In this document: one piece after another, positions 1-6,024 of the stretch
Position numbering within the stretch: position 1 is the stretch's first letter
Layout of the letters: the number at the start of each line of letters is the position of its first letter
Origin: an uncultured Lachnospiraceae bacterium
GTDB taxonomy: Bacteria > Bacillota > Clostridia > Lachnospirales > Lachnospiraceae
Length of the DNA stretch: 8,417 nucleotides
Direction: 5' to 3'
Assembly: GCA_902782965.1 (NCBI GenBank)
Contig: CACZPG010000174.1
Location: forward strand, 1 to 8,417
The notes under the pieces: generated by a model
The model's input: the letters and a program-made list of their open reading frames with translations, nothing else
What the model was told of the DNA's origin: nothing
Databases searched by the model: none
Translations under genes and position numbers: made by a program

Positions 1-85
1 CCGGCGTGGCGGAATTGGCAGACGCCCGGGACTTAAAATCCCGTGGGTAGTAATACCCGTACCGGTTCGACCCCGGTCGCCGGCA
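1..85 (+). tRNA. tRNA-Leu (anticodon UAA), missing its first base
   Basis: This is a class II tRNA that folds completely by eye. The 3' acceptor strand at 78-84 (CGCCGGC) pairs with bases 1-6 plus one G expected just outside the window, so the gene lacks only its 5' base here. The anticodon stem CGGGA/TCCCG (27-31 and 39-43) closes the loop CTTAAAA, placing TAA at 34-36 and identifying a leucine tRNA for UUA/UUG codons. The long variable arm is a 5-bp hairpin (GGGTA, GTAA, TACCC; 45-58), as expected for tRNA-Leu. The T arm is ACCGG/CCGGT around TTCGACC (61-77). Base 85 (A) is the discriminator. The CCA tail is not encoded (GTG follows), so it must be added after transcription. Further tRNA genes could lie upstream of the window. 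Confidence 0.96.
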
Positions 86-89
86 GTGA

Positions 90-136
90 ATCCTATAAAT
101 GCTTTAAAAAAAGGTGTTTATGGGATTTTTTATTTT
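90..136 (+). terminator. Intrinsic terminator of the tRNA-Leu unit
   Basis: The arms ATCCTATAAA (90-99) and TTTATGGGAT (117-126) pair over 10 bp with one G-T wobble. The pairing can continue inward through several weaker pairs to an all-A loop. A T-rich run, TTTTTATTT, follows directly. It begins only five bases after the tRNA discriminator, so it ends the tRNA transcript and separates it from ung. Confidence 0.85.
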
Positions 137-223
137 ATCATTATAGGATAGATTTGTTTTGGGATTATTTGATTTATTACAGATAGCTATTATTCGAAGG
201 ATAGTTTAAGTGTAGAATAAATA

Positions 224-232
224 TGTTATAAT
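224..232 (+). promoter_or_regulatory. Extended -10 promoter for the ung unit
   Basis: TGTTATAAT is a perfect extended -10 element (TG, one base, TATAAT at 227-232). The -35 region around 204-210 (GTTTAAG) is poor, which is tolerated when the TG extension is present. Transcription would begin near 239, before a small ORF at 254 and ung at 393. It lies after the tRNA terminator, so ung needs a promoter about here. Confidence 0.65.
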
Positions 233-253
233 TAGGATACCTTATTGTAAGGG

Positions 254-379
254 ATGAACAGATTATGTAAAAATATGGGATGTAAAACTGTTGAAGATAT
301 TGTTGACAGGCAAGAGGAGATTCCAACTAAAATAATGACAAAGATCAAAGGCAAACTGGTGTTTGATATTAAATTATAA
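254..379 (+). CDS. Possible 41-residue small protein upstream of ung
   Basis: An open frame of 41 codons runs from ATG 254 to TAA 377-379 and reads MNRLCKNMGCKTVEDIVDRQ and onward, ending in DIKL. An in-frame stop at 248-250 fixes the upstream limit. The product is basic and Lys-rich, contains a CxxxxC pair (Cys5, Cys10), and has no membrane segment or signal peptide. In favour: it starts about 15 bases after the predicted transcription start, and its stop lies one base before the ung Shine-Dalgarno, which looks like operon packing. Against: the only SD-like bases (AAGGG) abut the ATG with no spacing, and an ORF of this size can occur by chance. I do not recognise the family. It could be a real small protein, a translated leader affecting ung, or a decayed gene end. 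Confidence 0.35.
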   Translation: MNRLCKNMGCKTVEDIVDRQEEIPTKIMTKIKGKLVFDIKL

Positions 380-392
380 CAGGAGATAAAAC

Positions 393-1076
393 ATGCCCCC
401 CATAACAAATGATTGGGCTGAAGCCCTTAAACCGGAATATAGTAAGGATTACTATAGGAAGCTGTTTTCCTTTATAGGAAGAGAATATGCTTCTTCCACA
501 GTTTATCCGCCCGGAGATGATATTTTTAATGCTTTTCATTTGACACCTCTTCAGGATGTAAAGGTTGTGATAATCGGACAGGATCCATATCATGAACCTG
601 GACAGGCGCATGGACTTTCATTTTCCGTAAAGCCCGGTGTGGATATTCCACCTTCTCTTCAGAATATTTATAAAGAGCTTCACGATGATCTGGGATGCTA
701 TATTCCTGATAATGGATATCTTGTTAAGTGGGCTGAGCAGGGAGTTCTCCTTCTTAACGCAGTGCTGACTGTCAGAGCTCATCAGGCTGCTTCACATCAG
801 GGTAAAGGCTGGGAAGAATTTACAGATGCGGCTATTAGAATTGTAAATGAAGTGGATCGGCCGGTAGTATTCATGCTTTGGGGAAGTTTTGCCAGGAGCA
901 AGAGAGCAATGCTTACAAATCCAAAACATCTGATCCTTGAAGCTCCACATCCATCGCCTCTTTCAGCGTACAGGGGATTTTTTGGATGCCGGCATTTCAG
1001 CAAGGCCAATGATTTCCTAAGGGAAAACGGGGTTTTGGAAATTGATTGGCAGATCGAGAATATAAATGATATTTAA
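393..1076 (+). CDS. ung: Uracil-DNA glycosylase, family 1 (UNG)
   Basis: This enzyme removes uracil from DNA by cutting the N-glycosidic bond, the first step of base excision repair after cytosine deamination or dUMP incorporation; it acts in the cytosol on the chromosome. All family 1 hallmarks are visible: the water-activating loop GQDPYH at residues 62-67 with catalytic Asp64, the AHGLSFSV uracil-pocket stretch (72-79), GVLLLN (117-122) with the uracil-contacting Asn122, and the minor-groove loop HPSPLS (186-191) with His186. At 227 residues it matches the usual bacterial length (E. coli Ung has 229), so it is intact. The start ATG follows AGGAG (381-385) at 7-base spacing, and the protein opens with the NDW motif common near the UNG N-terminus. 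It sits between its own promoter (224-232) and terminator (1119-1158), so it is transcriptionally separate from the downstream moxR-type cluster. Confidence 0.98.
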   Translation: MPPITNDWAEALKPEYSKDYYRKLFSFIGREYASSTVYPPGDDIFNAFHLTPLQDVKVVIIGQDPYHEPGQAHGLSFSVKPGVDIPPSLQNIYKELHDDLGCYIPDNGYLVKWAEQGVLLLNAVLTVRAHQAASHQGKGWEEFTDAAIRIVNEVDRPVVFMLWGSFARSKRAMLTNPKHLILEAPHPSPLSAYRGFFGCRHFSKANDFLRENGVLEIDWQIENINDI

Positions 1077-1118
1077 ATATATATAGTTAAAGAAAAATTA
1101 AAGACTTTGCGATAAATT

Positions 1119-1158
1119 AACAGTATAATCATTATGTTGTTATACTGTTTTTTTATTT
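1119..1158 (+). terminator. Intrinsic terminator after ung
   Basis: The perfect 10-bp inverted repeat AACAGTATAA (1119-1128) and TTATACTGTT (1140-1149) encloses an 11-base loop. The T-run begins inside the 3' arm and continues to about 1154, with more T/A beyond. The arm contains TGTTATACT, which is also an extended -10 sequence, so the DNA may serve twice. Confidence 0.85.
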
Positions 1159-1160
1159 TA

Positions 1161-1169
1161 TGTTATACT
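1161..1169 (+). promoter_or_regulatory. Probable extended -10 promoter for the moxR-type operon
   Basis: TGTTATACT (TG at 1161-1162, TATACT at 1164-1169) is a good extended -10 box directly after the ung terminator. No convincing -35 hexamer lies 16-18 bases upstream. A start near 1176 would give a leader of about 60 bases before the ATPase gene. An identical copy at 1138-1146 sits in the terminator arm and could also act. Confidence 0.5.
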
Positions 1170-1237
1170 GAAACTTAAGTTTATAAAGTATACAATTGTA
1201 ATAATGCTAATGATGATACGTCGGAGGGTTACTATAT

Positions 1238-2170
1238 ATGAGTGACGTAAGAAAGACACAGGCTGTTCAGGACAGTGTTAATTCAGTAATAAAGGGAAAA
1301 CAAAATGTTGTCAGGAAGGTTCTGGCTGCAACAATAGCGGGAGGACATATTCTGATGGAGGATATACCGGGAGTCGGAAAGACTACCCTTGCGACTGCAT
1401 TTGCAAGAACTCTTTCTTTGGACTATAAGAGGGTTCAGTTTACTCCGGATGTTCTTCCCAGTGATATTCTGGGATTCTCCATGTATAACTCAGCAACCAA
1501 GGAATTTGAATACAGACCGGGTTCAGTATTCTGTAATCTTTTCCTGGCGGATGAGATTAACAGAACCTCTCCCAAGACTCAGTCAGCGCTTCTTGAAGTA
1601 ATGGAGGAAGGCACAGCTACTGTTGATGGAGTTACGAGGAAGCTTCCGGATCCTTTCGTAGTTATAGCAACAGAGAATCCTTATGGTTCTTCAGGTACTC
1701 AGATGCTTCCTGAATCACAGCTGGACAGATTTATGGTTTGTCTTTCCATGGGTTATCCTGAACATGAGGATGCTGTTCAGATACTTAAGGGTAATGCACA
1801 GAATCCTTTATCTAAAGTTCAGAAAGTTATAGGGATTGATGAACTTGTGGAACTCAGAAAAGAATCAAATGATATGTTTATCAGGGATGAGATTTATGAA
1901 TATATTGTTGATCTTGTAGAGGAAACAAGGAGAAATGATATTTTCTCAATGGGTGCAAGTCCAAGAGGAACAATAGCTCTTCTCAATATGGCTAAAGCAA
2001 TGGCTGTAATAGATGGAAGAGATTTTGTTACAGCTGAGGATGTTCAGTCTGTTATCAAAGATACTCTGGGTCACAGAGTGAAGCTTGGTCAGAGGGCGAG
2101 AGCTCAGGGTATGAATATGGATGGTGCAATGAGAACTCTGGTTCAGACCATCAGACCTCCGAGATCCTGA
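1238..2170 (+). CDS. MoxR-family AAA+ ATPase
   Basis: This is a cytosolic AAA+ ATPase of the MoxR branch (AAA_3 plus C-terminal lid). Members are thought to act as ring-shaped chaperones that mature or remodel partner proteins, usually encoded next door. Visible motifs: Walker A in MEDIPGVGKTTL (Lys48-Thr49), Walker B LFLADE (101-106) followed by the MoxR-typical INRTSPKTQSALLEVMEE segment, sensor 1 ATENP (Asn147), the LPESQLDRF stretch (157-165) with a candidate arginine finger at Arg164, and sensor 2 ASPRG (Arg243). At 310 residues it is full length for the family, and no catalytic residue is missing. The ATG is preceded by GGAGGG (1223-1228) at 9-base spacing. A DUF58 gene and a TgpA-like gene follow on the same strand, the classical MoxR neighbourhood, so those proteins are its likely clients or partners (inference). 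Confidence 0.95.
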   Translation: MSDVRKTQAVQDSVNSVIKGKQNVVRKVLAATIAGGHILMEDIPGVGKTTLATAFARTLSLDYKRVQFTPDVLPSDILGFSMYNSATKEFEYRPGSVFCNLFLADEINRTSPKTQSALLEVMEEGTATVDGVTRKLPDPFVVIATENPYGSSGTQMLPESQLDRFMVCLSMGYPEHEDAVQILKGNAQNPLSKVQKVIGIDELVELRKESNDMFIRDEIYEYIVDLVEETRRNDIFSMGASPRGTIALLNMAKAMAVIDGRDFVTAEDVQSVIKDTLGHRVKLGQRARAQGMNMDGAMRTLVQTIRPPRS

Positions 2171-2281
2171 GGTTACGAGTTTCAGAGACTCTGATATCCG
2201 GATAGTTATTAAAGGTATTCAGACCTCATAATTGCTTTAAGAATGATCTGGTTCACAAGTAGAATAACAGGTAAATAGTAA

Positions 2282-3430
2282 ATGACAAGAGTTAATTCTA
2301 CAACTTCATATCGTTTCTTATCTGAAGAGTGGAAAGAACAATTAAGAATCAGAAAAGACGCAAGAAATAAAGAGAGGCTTAAAAAGCCTCTCAAAACGAC
2401 TGTGCACATTATTCTGATCTTTAATTATTTAGTATTGCTGGGTCTTTCCTCAGGTATGTATTATTTCCTGAGAAATCATTTCTTCATGCTATGTCTTTCG
2501 ATACTGGTAGCGGCGCCTGTGTTAGATCTGATAGCGCTGTTCTTTTTATGCAGAGGAGCAGATGTCAGGATTACAGCTCCGGAGAGAGAGATTTCCAGAA
2601 ATTCCATCGGATTCATCAGACTTGAACTGATCAATAAATCCATAATGGCTTCTTTTGATATGTGTATTAAGCTGGATGTAGAGAATTCTTTCTACAAAGA
2701 CAAAAGCGGAACTGTTCTCTCTCTTCCCTTAAGAGCGAAGTCTGACTATGTCAAGAATCTTCCCGTGAAATATTCCATGAACGGAATTTATAAATACAGC
2801 ATTAACACAATAACTGTCAGAGACCTTCTGGGATTTGTTTCTTTGAAGAAGAAGACAGATACTGTGGCAGAGGTATATGTACTTCCGGAGAATGATGCCT
2901 CAAATGAAGTGGATATGACGGATATGTCCAGGGGAATGACCGAGAGTGAGGAAACGATGAAGAGAGGACATGATTTTTCTGATGTTTCCGATGTCCGGGA
3001 ATATATACCGGGCGACAAACTTATGAGCATCCATTGGAAACTGTCTGCCAAGAGGGACATTCTAATGGTTAAGGACAGGGTTTCCATGTCAGATCAGCAG
3101 ATGGTCATTCTTGTAGAATTATCGGGAAATGATGAGGCGGTGGATGAAATTCTTACTCTCGCTTATGGTGTGGTAAGTCAGTTTGTACGTGAACAGACCT
3201 ATGTCAGACTGCTTTGGTGGAGTGAGGGGAATTTTGCCTTTGAAGAAAGACAGATTATGAATTATGAGAATCTGAGGGAATCATTTTCGGATATATATTA
3301 TGAAATGATCTATACAGATAGTGAGAAGACTAAGGGTTATATGAGAAGTATTCGTCCGGAACTGAAGGCGTATGTAAATATATGCATGAAGGATGGCAAA
3401 GCTGATGCTGTAATTGTCGAGCAGGATTAA
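2282..3430 (+). CDS. DUF58-domain membrane protein (MoxR partner)
   Basis: The N-terminus (1-40) is highly basic and probably cytosolic. Two membrane segments follow at about 41-63 and 66-90, then a beta-rich region and a DUF58 signature at 234-258 reading DVSDVREYIPGDK and then SIHWKLSAKR. This matches the family pattern of R-x-Y-x-PGD followed by I-x-W-K-x-SA. DUF58 proteins carry a degenerate von Willebrand A-like fold and occur beside MoxR ATPases. Here the expected metal site (DxSxS) reads E279-L-S281-G-N283, so metal binding may be lost. The ATG immediately follows an in-frame TAA (2279-2281), so no upstream start is possible. The Shine-Dalgarno is weak (ACAGG, about 10 bases away). A 111-base gap separates it from the ATPase gene, with no terminator seen. 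The next gene starts 23 bases after its stop. The biochemical function is unknown. Confidence 0.9.
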   Translation: MTRVNSTTSYRFLSEEWKEQLRIRKDARNKERLKKPLKTTVHIILIFNYLVLLGLSSGMYYFLRNHFFMLCLSILVAAPVLDLIALFFLCRGADVRITAPEREISRNSIGFIRLELINKSIMASFDMCIKLDVENSFYKDKSGTVLSLPLRAKSDYVKNLPVKYSMNGIYKYSINTITVRDLLGFVSLKKKTDTVAEVYVLPENDASNEVDMTDMSRGMTESEETMKRGHDFSDVSDVREYIPGDKLMSIHWKLSAKRDILMVKDRVSMSDQQMVILVELSGNDEAVDEILTLAYGVVSQFVREQTYVRLLWWSEGNFAFEERQIMNYENLRESFSDIYYEMIYTDSEKTKGYMRSIRPELKAYVNICMKDGKADAVIVEQD

Positions 3431-3453
3431 ATAATACTATTGAGGGAATAATT

Positions 3454-5853
3454 ATGAGTAAGTATACTCATAAAACTGAAAATACCGCCGGAAAGAGAAG
3501 GAGTATGTCTGCCTGGAAAAGAGAAGACAGAACTCCGGTAGCTTTATGCAAAGGCGTAGAGATAGACGAATCGGTATACGATATTAGTGAGAACAGATAT
3601 TTTACTCTGATTCTCAAGGGTATTATCGTGTACTTTATTACTGCGGGTGGAATAGGCGCATATCTTACGGCAATTGATATTGACTTCAATCAGGTGATTT
3701 TCAATATAGTGGTTTTTGCTACTGCTATTGTTTGTGCGATTCTTTATCACAGCTGGAAATCCGAGAATCTGGGTTACCTGGTATTCTTTGCATTTTATGC
3801 AGCTGTAATGGTGATATTCAAGGATTATATTAACTCAGGTTTCTACGCAGTTATAAATGATACGATTGACTGGGCTTCAATTTATTTCAAGACGGATGGT
3901 CTTCAGTATTACAATGAACGGATTTCCAATCGTAATGCTTCGATCACAATATCCATGTCTATTATCGGAGTTGCGATAAATGTGCTTCTGAATAACTATA
4001 TTCTTCGTCGTGCACGTTATATGGTAGCAATATTTATTGGAATTACGGTTAATATATTTGCTTTCTATATGCTTCGTGAACCGGATACCATTTATAGTAT
4101 AATGTTGCTTGCCGGGATTGTGATGACATTTGTTCTGAAGAGTGGACGACATTTCTATCTCAGTCGAAGGGATCATATATTTGAGAAGAGCAGGAAAGGT
4201 CTGACCTATGCTCTGGATTACAAGGTGCTCTGGCAGATAATGCTTGTGGTGTCTTTGTTCGTTCTCGTAGTTGTGGCTGCCATGAGTACAGTATATGACA
4301 AGGTTTACTATGATTATGAACAGACAGAGAGTGAAGAGAAGAAGATAACCAGTGATACCTTCCAGAATTTTATCATGCTGGGTATTTTCGGTCTTATTGA
4401 TTTCTATCCCAATAACGGAGGTCTTGCCACAGGTACTTTGGGAGGAGTATCTGCTATAAGGCTTGATAATATGCCTGATCTGAGACTTATATACACCCCG
4501 TATACTACAGATACAGTATATATAAAGAATTTCAGCGGAACAACTTATCTTCCGGTTGATAATAAATGGATTGCTGATTCTAAGTCGGATGAAAATCCGG
4601 ACAATTCTTCGTATCCAAAGGAAGTGGAAGCTTTGAAGAATAGCTATGAGGAAGGCGATGAATACAGTGCAAGAGCCGTCATGACGGTCACAAATATCGA
4701 GGCTCCACAGCTTCCATATCAGCCTTATTATTCAAAAGGGGATCGTTTGCCGATAGTTGTCAGACAATCCAAGACCTATGAGTTTTATCCAAGGTTTAAT
4801 GAGACTACAGCGGTTACGGAGGATTACACTCCGGATAAAAAATATCTGCATGTGGATAAGAAGAATAAGAAGATAATAGATAAATTTATCGATGAGGCAG
4901 GAATATCAGGCGATACTCCTGAAGAAGTGGCTGAAAGTATAAGGAAATATTTCGATGAGAATATTCCATATACGTTAAGACCGGGTGCTACACCCTGGAG
5001 ACAGGATTTCGTTAATTATTTTCTAACCGAAAATCAGAAAGGCTACTGTGCACATTTTGCTTCGGCGGGGACGCTGATCCTGCGTGAAATGGGAATACCT
5101 GCCCGATATTGTGAGGGATACGCAGTTTCTTTCAATCAGGTTACGGACAGAGGTGAGCTTCTCGAGGATTCTTCTTATGATAATTATTATAGTGGATACA
5201 ATCCTTTGGGGGAGACTGCACCGGTAAGAGTAGATGCAACTGATGCAGATGCCCATGCATGGATAGAAATGTATGTAGAAGGAAAGGGCTGGGTAATTGT
5301 CGAACTTACTCCTTCCTCCGGTCTGGACGAAGAGGATGATGGCACCAATTTCTGGGATGCCTTCAATAATTTTTTTGGGGATGGTGAAGAATCCGATGCT
5401 CCAAGAGAGGAAAATGATCTGAACACCTTCTCGATTTCCGGCGCAGACAGGATAATGAGAATCGGTGCATACATCGTCATTGTTTTATTTGTTCTGGGTA
5501 TCATTGTCTATATCGGTATTAAGGTTTATCCGGAGATTAAATATGCCTATGATTATAAGAGAGCAGGGCGCTCTGATAAGCTGATACTTAAATATTCAAG
5601 ATATATAAGAAAACTGAGAAAGAAGAATCCGGGACTTGGTAGTAAGATGAATTATACTGAGCAGATGAATTATCTTATACCTTCTGATGAGGAGAGACAA
5701 CAGAAGATGACAGATATTCTCGAAAGAGCCGGTTTCTCTAATAAAGAGATAGATTCACAGGAATATCTCTATGCCGATGAAATTATAGAGAAGATATATT
5801 CGCAGTGGAAAGTGAAAAAGAAGACCCCCAAAGATGCTCACTTGAATAAGTAA
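3454..5853 (+). CDS. TgpA-like membrane transglutaminase-fold protein
   Basis: This is a 799-residue polytopic membrane protein. Seven hydrophobic segments are visible in the N-terminal part (about 50-72, 81-99, 107-123, 165-180, 187-206, 211-228, 258-278). A large extracytoplasmic region follows to about 665, then a last membrane helix at 670-690 and a charged tail of about 110 residues, probably cytosolic. The transglutaminase-like core lies at about 485-625: the nucleophile is Cys532 in GYCAHFASA and the histidine is His601 in DAHAWIEMY. The third triad position falls in GWVIVELTP, where Glu617 stands in place of the usual Asp. In such proteins the fold may act as a protease or transferase on envelope proteins or peptides; the substrate is unknown. 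The start is supported by GAGGG (3442-3446) at 7-base spacing, just after the DUF58 stop. The order ATPase, DUF58, transglutaminase is a known conserved set. Hydrophobic segments were judged by eye. Confidence 0.93.
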   Translation: MSKYTHKTENTAGKRRSMSAWKREDRTPVALCKGVEIDESVYDISENRYFTLILKGIIVYFITAGGIGAYLTAIDIDFNQVIFNIVVFATAIVCAILYHSWKSENLGYLVFFAFYAAVMVIFKDYINSGFYAVINDTIDWASIYFKTDGLQYYNERISNRNASITISMSIIGVAINVLLNNYILRRARYMVAIFIGITVNIFAFYMLREPDTIYSIMLLAGIVMTFVLKSGRHFYLSRRDHIFEKSRKGLTYALDYKVLWQIMLVVSLFVLVVVAAMSTVYDKVYYDYEQTESEEKKITSDTFQNFIMLGIFGLIDFYPNNGGLATGTLGGVSAIRLDNMPDLRLIYTPYTTDTVYIKNFSGTTYLPVDNKWIADSKSDENPDNSSYPKEVEALKNSYEEGDEYSARAVMTVTNIEAPQLPYQPYYSKGDRLPIVVRQSKTYEFYPRFNETTAVTEDYTPDKKYLHVDKKNKKIIDKFIDEAGISGDTPEEVAESIRKYFDENIPYTLRPGATPWRQDFVNYFLTENQKGYCAHFASAGTLILREMGIPARYCEGYAVSFNQVTDRGELLEDSSYDNYYSGYNPLGETAPVRVDATDADAHAWIEMYVEGKGWVIVELTPSSGLDEEDDGTNFWDAFNNFFGDGEESDAPREENDLNTFSISGADRIMRIGAYIVIVLFVLGIIVYIGIKVYPEIKYAYDYKRAGRSDKLILKYSRYIRKLRKKNPGLGSKMNYTEQMNYLIPSDEERQQKMTDILERAGFSNKEIDSQEYLYADEIIEKIYSQWKVKKKTPKDAHLNK

Positions 5854-5870
5854 GTAAAACATAGTAGAAT
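5842..5870 (+). promoter_or_regulatory. Candidate sigma-A promoter inside the 3' end of the TgpA-like gene
   Basis: TTGAAT (5842-5847) and TAGAAT (5865-5870) are separated by exactly 17 bases, matching 4/6 and 5/6 of consensus. Transcription would start near 5877 and produce a leader of about 148 bases before the DUF5711 gene. No terminator precedes it, so readthrough from the upstream genes is also expected. Confidence 0.5.
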
Positions 5871-5882
5871 ATATAAATTGGA

Positions 5883-5990
5883 TGTAATCGTTATGAAGAA
5901 TTTCGAACATTACAGATAGGCTGTTTTATGCCACCGGTTGAGTGTAACGACTGGGTAAAAAAGGCGCGTCAGGCAGAACATTTAAACTAA
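5883..5990 (+). other. Structured, GC-rich leader island upstream of the DUF5711 gene
   Basis: Two foldable elements lie in the 171-base gap between genes. The first is a hairpin with TGTAAT (5883-5888) against ATTACA (5909-5914), extended by GTT/AAC after a bulge. The second is a nested structure in which TGTT (5922-5925) and TGCC (5929-5932) can face GGCA (5972-5975) and AACA (5977-5980), enclosing an inner bulged stem ACC-GGTTG against CGACT-G-GGT. The island at about 5928-5980 is roughly half G+C, while its flanks are mostly A/T. I could not match it to a riboswitch class I know. A 20-codon ORF covers the same bases, so RNA structure and coding are competing explanations. Confidence 0.35.
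5928..5990 (+). CDS. Possible 20-residue leader peptide
   Basis: ATG 5928 to TAA 5988-5990 encodes MPPVECNDWVKKARQAEHLN. An AGG (5918-5920) lies 7 bases upstream as a weak ribosome site. It ends 34 bases before the DUF5711 start. Its opening, MPPxxxNDW, resembles the ung product in this window (MPPITNDW), which may be chance. At this length coding cannot be shown from one sequence, and structured RNA is an equal alternative. Confidence 0.22.
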   Translation: MPPVECNDWVKKARQAEHLN

Positions 5991-6024
5991 TTATTATAAA
6001 TGAACATTATTAAGGAAATCAGGC

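Noticed and set aside
1..136. The tRNA-Leu 3' end as an attachment site for an integrated element
   Set aside because: No second copy of the tRNA 3' end and no integrase or other mobile-element gene is visible. A normal terminator follows directly.
369..1009. Minus-strand open frames overlapping ung
   Set aside because: They are antisense to a gene with all its family motifs intact, lack ribosome sites, and encode low-complexity unrecognisable products.
2160..2281. A frameshift or premature stop splitting the ATPase gene from extra C-terminal sequence
   Set aside because: The 310-residue product is already full length for MoxR, and the downstream bases do not continue a recognisable protein in any frame.
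3468..5504. Minus-strand open frames within the TgpA-like gene
   Set aside because: They overlap a single continuous 799-codon gene whose domain order and catalytic residues make sense on the + strand.
5893..5919. An 8-codon ORF (MKNFEHYR) upstream of the DUF5711 leader island
   Set aside because: It is too short to support as coding and lies within a predicted hairpin; no attenuation signal such as runs of one amino acid codon is present.
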